64,000 bases of DNA, taken from NCBI RefSeq assembly GCF_003574735.1, contig NZ_QORW01000013.1, positions 1-64,000 of the forward strand, given 5' to 3'. A program made the translations under genes and the position numbers. The notes beneath the pieces were generated by a model. That model saw only the letters and a list, made by a program, of their open reading frames with translations. It was not told the DNA's origin and did no database searches. The DNA is from Dongia deserti (GTDB taxonomy: Bacteria > Pseudomonadota > Alphaproteobacteria > Dongiales > Dongiaceae). Every line of letters starts with the position of its first letter. The first letter of the stretch is position 1. Of this stretch, positions 61,723 to 64,000 are shown piece after piece.

Positions 61723-62064
61723 TTATTCCTGGCCCGCCTTCTTGCGTGCGCGTTCCTGGCATTCCTGGAAGTGCGGTCGCATCTTGCCGGCGGCGGGCTC
61801 CTGCTCCGGGTTGTTGGCGAAGGCGATAATCTCCTCCGCGGTCAGGAAGCTCACCACTGCCTGGCTGGTGCAGGAGCAATACTTGCCCAGCACATTGCGC
61901 GCTTCGGGATTTTCAGGGTCAAGATCAGCGGCCTTCCACTCCGCTTCCAGAGCCGCCTCGCAGCGCTGCATGAAGTAGTCGAAGAACTGCTTCTCCAGCG
62001 GCTCGTCACCAGTAGCCGGCGCCACGCACAGCATGGTCAGGGCGAGGGTAAAGGCAAGGCGCAT
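61723..62064 (-). CDS. Small exported protein of unknown function
   Basis: A 113-residue protein with a signal peptide (MRLAFTLALTMLCVAPATGD). The mature part is acidic and helical with four cysteines after the signal, including CSC in LGKYCSCTSQAVVSFL, and another in HFQECQERARKK. The cysteines could form periplasmic disulfides. It lies 6 bp after pdhC and 41 bp before lpdA, clearly within the PDH operon. No family is recognised with certainty. Confidence 0.8.
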   Translation of the reverse strand: MRLAFTLALTMLCVAPATGDEPLEKQFFDYFMQRCEAALEAEWKAADLDPENPEARNVLGKYCSCTSQAVVSFLTAEEIIAFANNPEQEPAAGKMRPHFQECQERARKKAGQE

Positions 62065-62070
62065 CGGCTC

Positions 62071-63396
62071 TCACACCAGCATCGCGAGCGGGTTTTCGAT
62101 CAGCTTTTTGAAGGCGCTCAGGAATTCGGCGCCGATCGCGCCATCCACCACGCGATGGTCGACCGACAAGGTGCAGCTCATCACCGTTGCCACCGCCAGC
62201 TGGCCATTCTTCACGACCGGCCTTTGCTCGCCGGCGCCGACCGCCAGGATGCATCCCTGCGGCGGGTTGATGATGGCGGCGAAGTCCTTGATACCGAACA
62301 TGCCGAGATTGGAGAGCGAGAAGCCGCCGCCAGTAAATTCCTCCGGCTTCAGCTTGCCGTCCTTGGCGCGCGTAGCGAGCCCCTTCATCTCGCTGGAGAT
62401 GTCCGACAGCCGCTTGTCCTCCGCCCGGCGGATGACCGGCGTGATCAGTCCGTTTGGGATCGCGACCGCGACGGAGATGTCGGAGGTCTTGTATATCTTC
62501 ACGCCTTCGTCGCTCCACGAGGCGTTGGCCGCCGGCACCTGCTTCAGGGTAATGGCGCAGGCCTTGATGATGAGGTCGTTGACTGACAGCTTGAAAGCGC
62601 CCTTGCCTTCCTTAGGCGCGCCGGCATTGATCTCCTCGCGCATCTTCAGCAACCGGTCGATCTCGCAATCGATCGTCAGGTAGAAGTGCGGGACGAATTG
62701 TTTCGATTCCTGCAGCCGCCGCGCGATCGTCTTGCGCATCATGCTGTGCGGATGGAGGTCGAATTCCGGCTCGCCAAAAGCAGGTGTCCCCGGAATTGCC
62801 GGCGCCGTCGGCGGAGCCTTTGCCGCGGCCGGCGCCGGAGCGGCTTTCGCCTCACCGGTTGCGGCTACTCTCTCGATATCCGACTTGACGATCCTGCCAT
62901 GCGGGCCGGAACCGACGATCCGTGACAGATCCAGCCCATGCTGCTCCGCCAAGCGCTTGGCAAGCGGGCTGGCGAAGATGCGGTTGCCCGCCGCGGCGGG
63001 TGCCGGCGTGGGTTTTGGCGCTGGCGCTGCGGCCGGCGCCGCGGGTTGCTTCGGTGCCTCGGCCTTGGCGGGTGCCGCCTCGGTCTTCGGAGCAGGTTCT
63101 GCCGGCTTGGGCGCGGGCGCCGCGGCCGGCGCCTTGATGTCGCCCGGGCTCTCGCCTTCTTCCAGCAGGACGGCGATCACGTCGTTGACCTTCACGCCCT
63201 GCGCGCCCTCGGGCACCAAGATCTTGCCGAGCTTGCCTTCCTCAACCGCCTCGACCTCCATGGTCGCCTTGTCGGTCTCGATCTCGGCGATGACGTCGCC
63301 GGATTTGACGGCGTCGCCTTCCTTCTTCAGCCAGCGCGCCAGATTGCCCTCGGTCATGGTGGGCGAGAGGGCTGGCATCAGGATGTTGATCGGCAT
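62071..63396 (-). CDS. pdhC: Pyruvate dehydrogenase complex dihydrolipoyllysine acetyltransferase (E2)
   Basis: A 441-residue E2. One N-terminal lipoyl domain with the lipoylated lysine in [15 protein letters not shown], then an Ala/Pro-rich linker. The peripheral subunit-binding domain [20 protein letters not shown] continues to [14 protein letters not shown]. The catalytic domain ends with the [10 protein letters not shown] active-site motif (His and Asp). One lipoyl domain is the usual number in Alphaproteobacteria. It follows pdhB by 12 bp. Confidence 0.97.
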   Translation of the reverse strand: MPINILMPALSPTMTEGNLARWLKKEGDAVKSGDVIAEIETDKATMEVEAVEEGKLGKILVPEGAQGVKVNDVIAVLLEEGESPGDIKAPAAAPAPKPAEPAPKTEAAPAKAEAPKQPAAPAAAPAPKPTPAPAAAGNRIFASPLAKRLAEQHGLDLSRIVGSGPHGRIVKSDIERVAATGEAKAAPAPAAAKAPPTAPAIPGTPAFGEPEFDLHPHSMMRKTIARRLQESKQFVPHFYLTIDCEIDRLLKMREEINAGAPKEGKGAFKLSVNDLIIKACAITLKQVPAANASWSDEGVKIYKTSDISVAVAIPNGLITPVIRRAEDKRLSDISSEMKGLATRAKDGKLKPEEFTGGGFSLSNLGMFGIKDFAAIINPPQGCILAVGAGEQRPVVKNGQLAVATVMSCTLSVDHRVVDGAIGAEFLSAFKKLIENPLAMLV

Positions 63397-63408
63397 GGCC
63401 CGGCCTCC

Positions 63409-64000
63409 CTACTTGTAAGTAACGCGCTTGACGGCTTCGACGATGTTCTCGGCCTGCGGCAGAGCCAGCTTCTCGAGATTGGCAGCATAGGGCATCGGCA
63501 CGTCCGCCCCATGCACGCGCACGACCGGGGCATCGAGCCAATCGAACATCTGCTCCATCGCCAGGGCCGCGAGCTCGGAGCCGATGCCGGCAAAGGGCCA
63601 ACCCTCTTCAACGGTCACCAGCCGGTTGGTGCGCTTCACGGAGTTGACGATGGTCTCGATGTCGAGCGGACGGATGGTGCGCAGGTCGATGACTTCCGCC
63701 TCGATGCCCTGCTTCGCCAACTCGTCGGCGGCGATCAGCGCGACACCGACCATGCGCGAGAAAGCGGTGATGGTGACGGCATCACCGGGCCGCACGATCT
63801 TGGCCTTGCCGATCGGCACGATCCACTCGGGATCGGTCGGCACCTGGAAGGTCTGGCCGTAGAGCACCTCGTTCTCAAGGAAGATGACCGGATTGGGATC
63901 GCGAATTGCGGACTTCAGCAGCCCCTTCGCATCGGCCGCCGACCAGGGCGACACGACCTTGAGACCTGGGCAATGGGCATACCAGCTCGCATAGCACTGC
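63409..64000 (-). CDS. pdhB: Pyruvate dehydrogenase E1 component subunit beta (3' part only)
   Basis: The C-terminal ~197 residues of the E1 beta subunit; the gene continues past the window end. Visible are the transketolase middle region [20 protein letters not shown] with [14 protein letters not shown], and the C-terminal domain [20 protein letters not shown] and [14 protein letters not shown]. Together with E1 alpha, expected just outside, it decarboxylates pyruvate. E2, E3 and lipoyl synthase follow. Confidence 0.96.
   Translation of the reverse strand, partial: QCYASWYAHCPGLKVVSPWSAADAKGLLKSAIRDPNPVIFLENEVLYGQTFQVPTDPEWIVPIGKAKIVRPGDAVTITAFSRMVGVALIAADELAKQGIEAEVIDLRTIRPLDIETIVNSVKRTNRLVTVEEGWPFAGIGSELAALAMEQMFDWLDAPVVRVHGADVPMPYAANLEKLALPQAENIVEAVKRVTYK

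Overview
The window is a GC-rich, gene-dense chromosome segment from an alphaproteobacterium, most likely Rhodospirillales or a close relative. This placement is inferred from gene order and family type. The supporting signs are the linked nitrogen two-component cluster dusB-ntrB-ntrC-ntrY-ntrX-trkA, a fused IspDF enzyme, the recG / sdhE / mfd neighbourhood, hfq next to hflX, and a PDH locus joined to lpdA, lipA and a COQ10-type gene. No rRNA, CRISPR array, intact prophage or intact insertion sequence was seen.

Layout. 0-5 kb holds envelope genes: a Sel1-repeat protein divergent from a SPOR-tailed D,D-carboxypeptidase, a lipoprotein, a PAS protein and a DUF502 membrane protein. 5-11.4 kb is the DNA repair and assembly block recG, sdhE, mfd. 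11.4-15.8 kb is a minus-strand operon of a CPA2 antiporter, a DsbA-like oxidoreductase, a Stf0-type sulfotransferase and a QueC-like PP-loop ATPase of unknown role. 16-20 kb holds ku with a clear terminator, a predicted DNA-binding ORF and a hybrid histidine kinase. 20-24.5 kb is a low-density, eroded stretch. It has a TauE/SafE exporter with an unusual leader, small ORFans, remnants of an ImmA/IrrE-DUF4411 (PIN) toxin-antitoxin module, a possible SRAP remnant, tRNA-Ser(UGA) and a degenerate second serine tRNA.

24.7-32 kb is a housekeeping run: rlpA, dacC-like, tmk, holB, metG, tatD and an MBL hydrolase. 32-44 kb is more mixed: a membrane-linked ATP-grasp protein, corA, GNAT, mazG, a methyltransferase, a HAD dehalogenase, VOC, Nudix, and an arginase-family/MarR pair whose promoter carries a perfect palindrome exactly between its -35 and -10 boxes. 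41.5-55.2 kb is a long minus-strand series running from dusB and the Ntr genes through trkA, dat and a HAD hydrolase to hfq, hflX, an IMPase-family gene and an HIBADH-like gene. 55-64 kb holds ccsA, ispDF, pncC, a DUF429 gene, coq10, lipA, lpdA, pdhC and the truncated 3' part of pdhB.

The functional logic is mostly housekeeping: cell wall maturation, DNA repair and replication, nitrogen and redox regulation, RNA chaperoning, isoprenoid precursors, and lipoylation next to its main client, PDH. The less explained pieces are the antiporter-DsbA-Stf0-PP-loop operon, the self-regulated arginase-MarR unit with a cysteine-rich regulator tail, the ATP-grasp membrane fusion and the eroded island beside tRNA-Ser.
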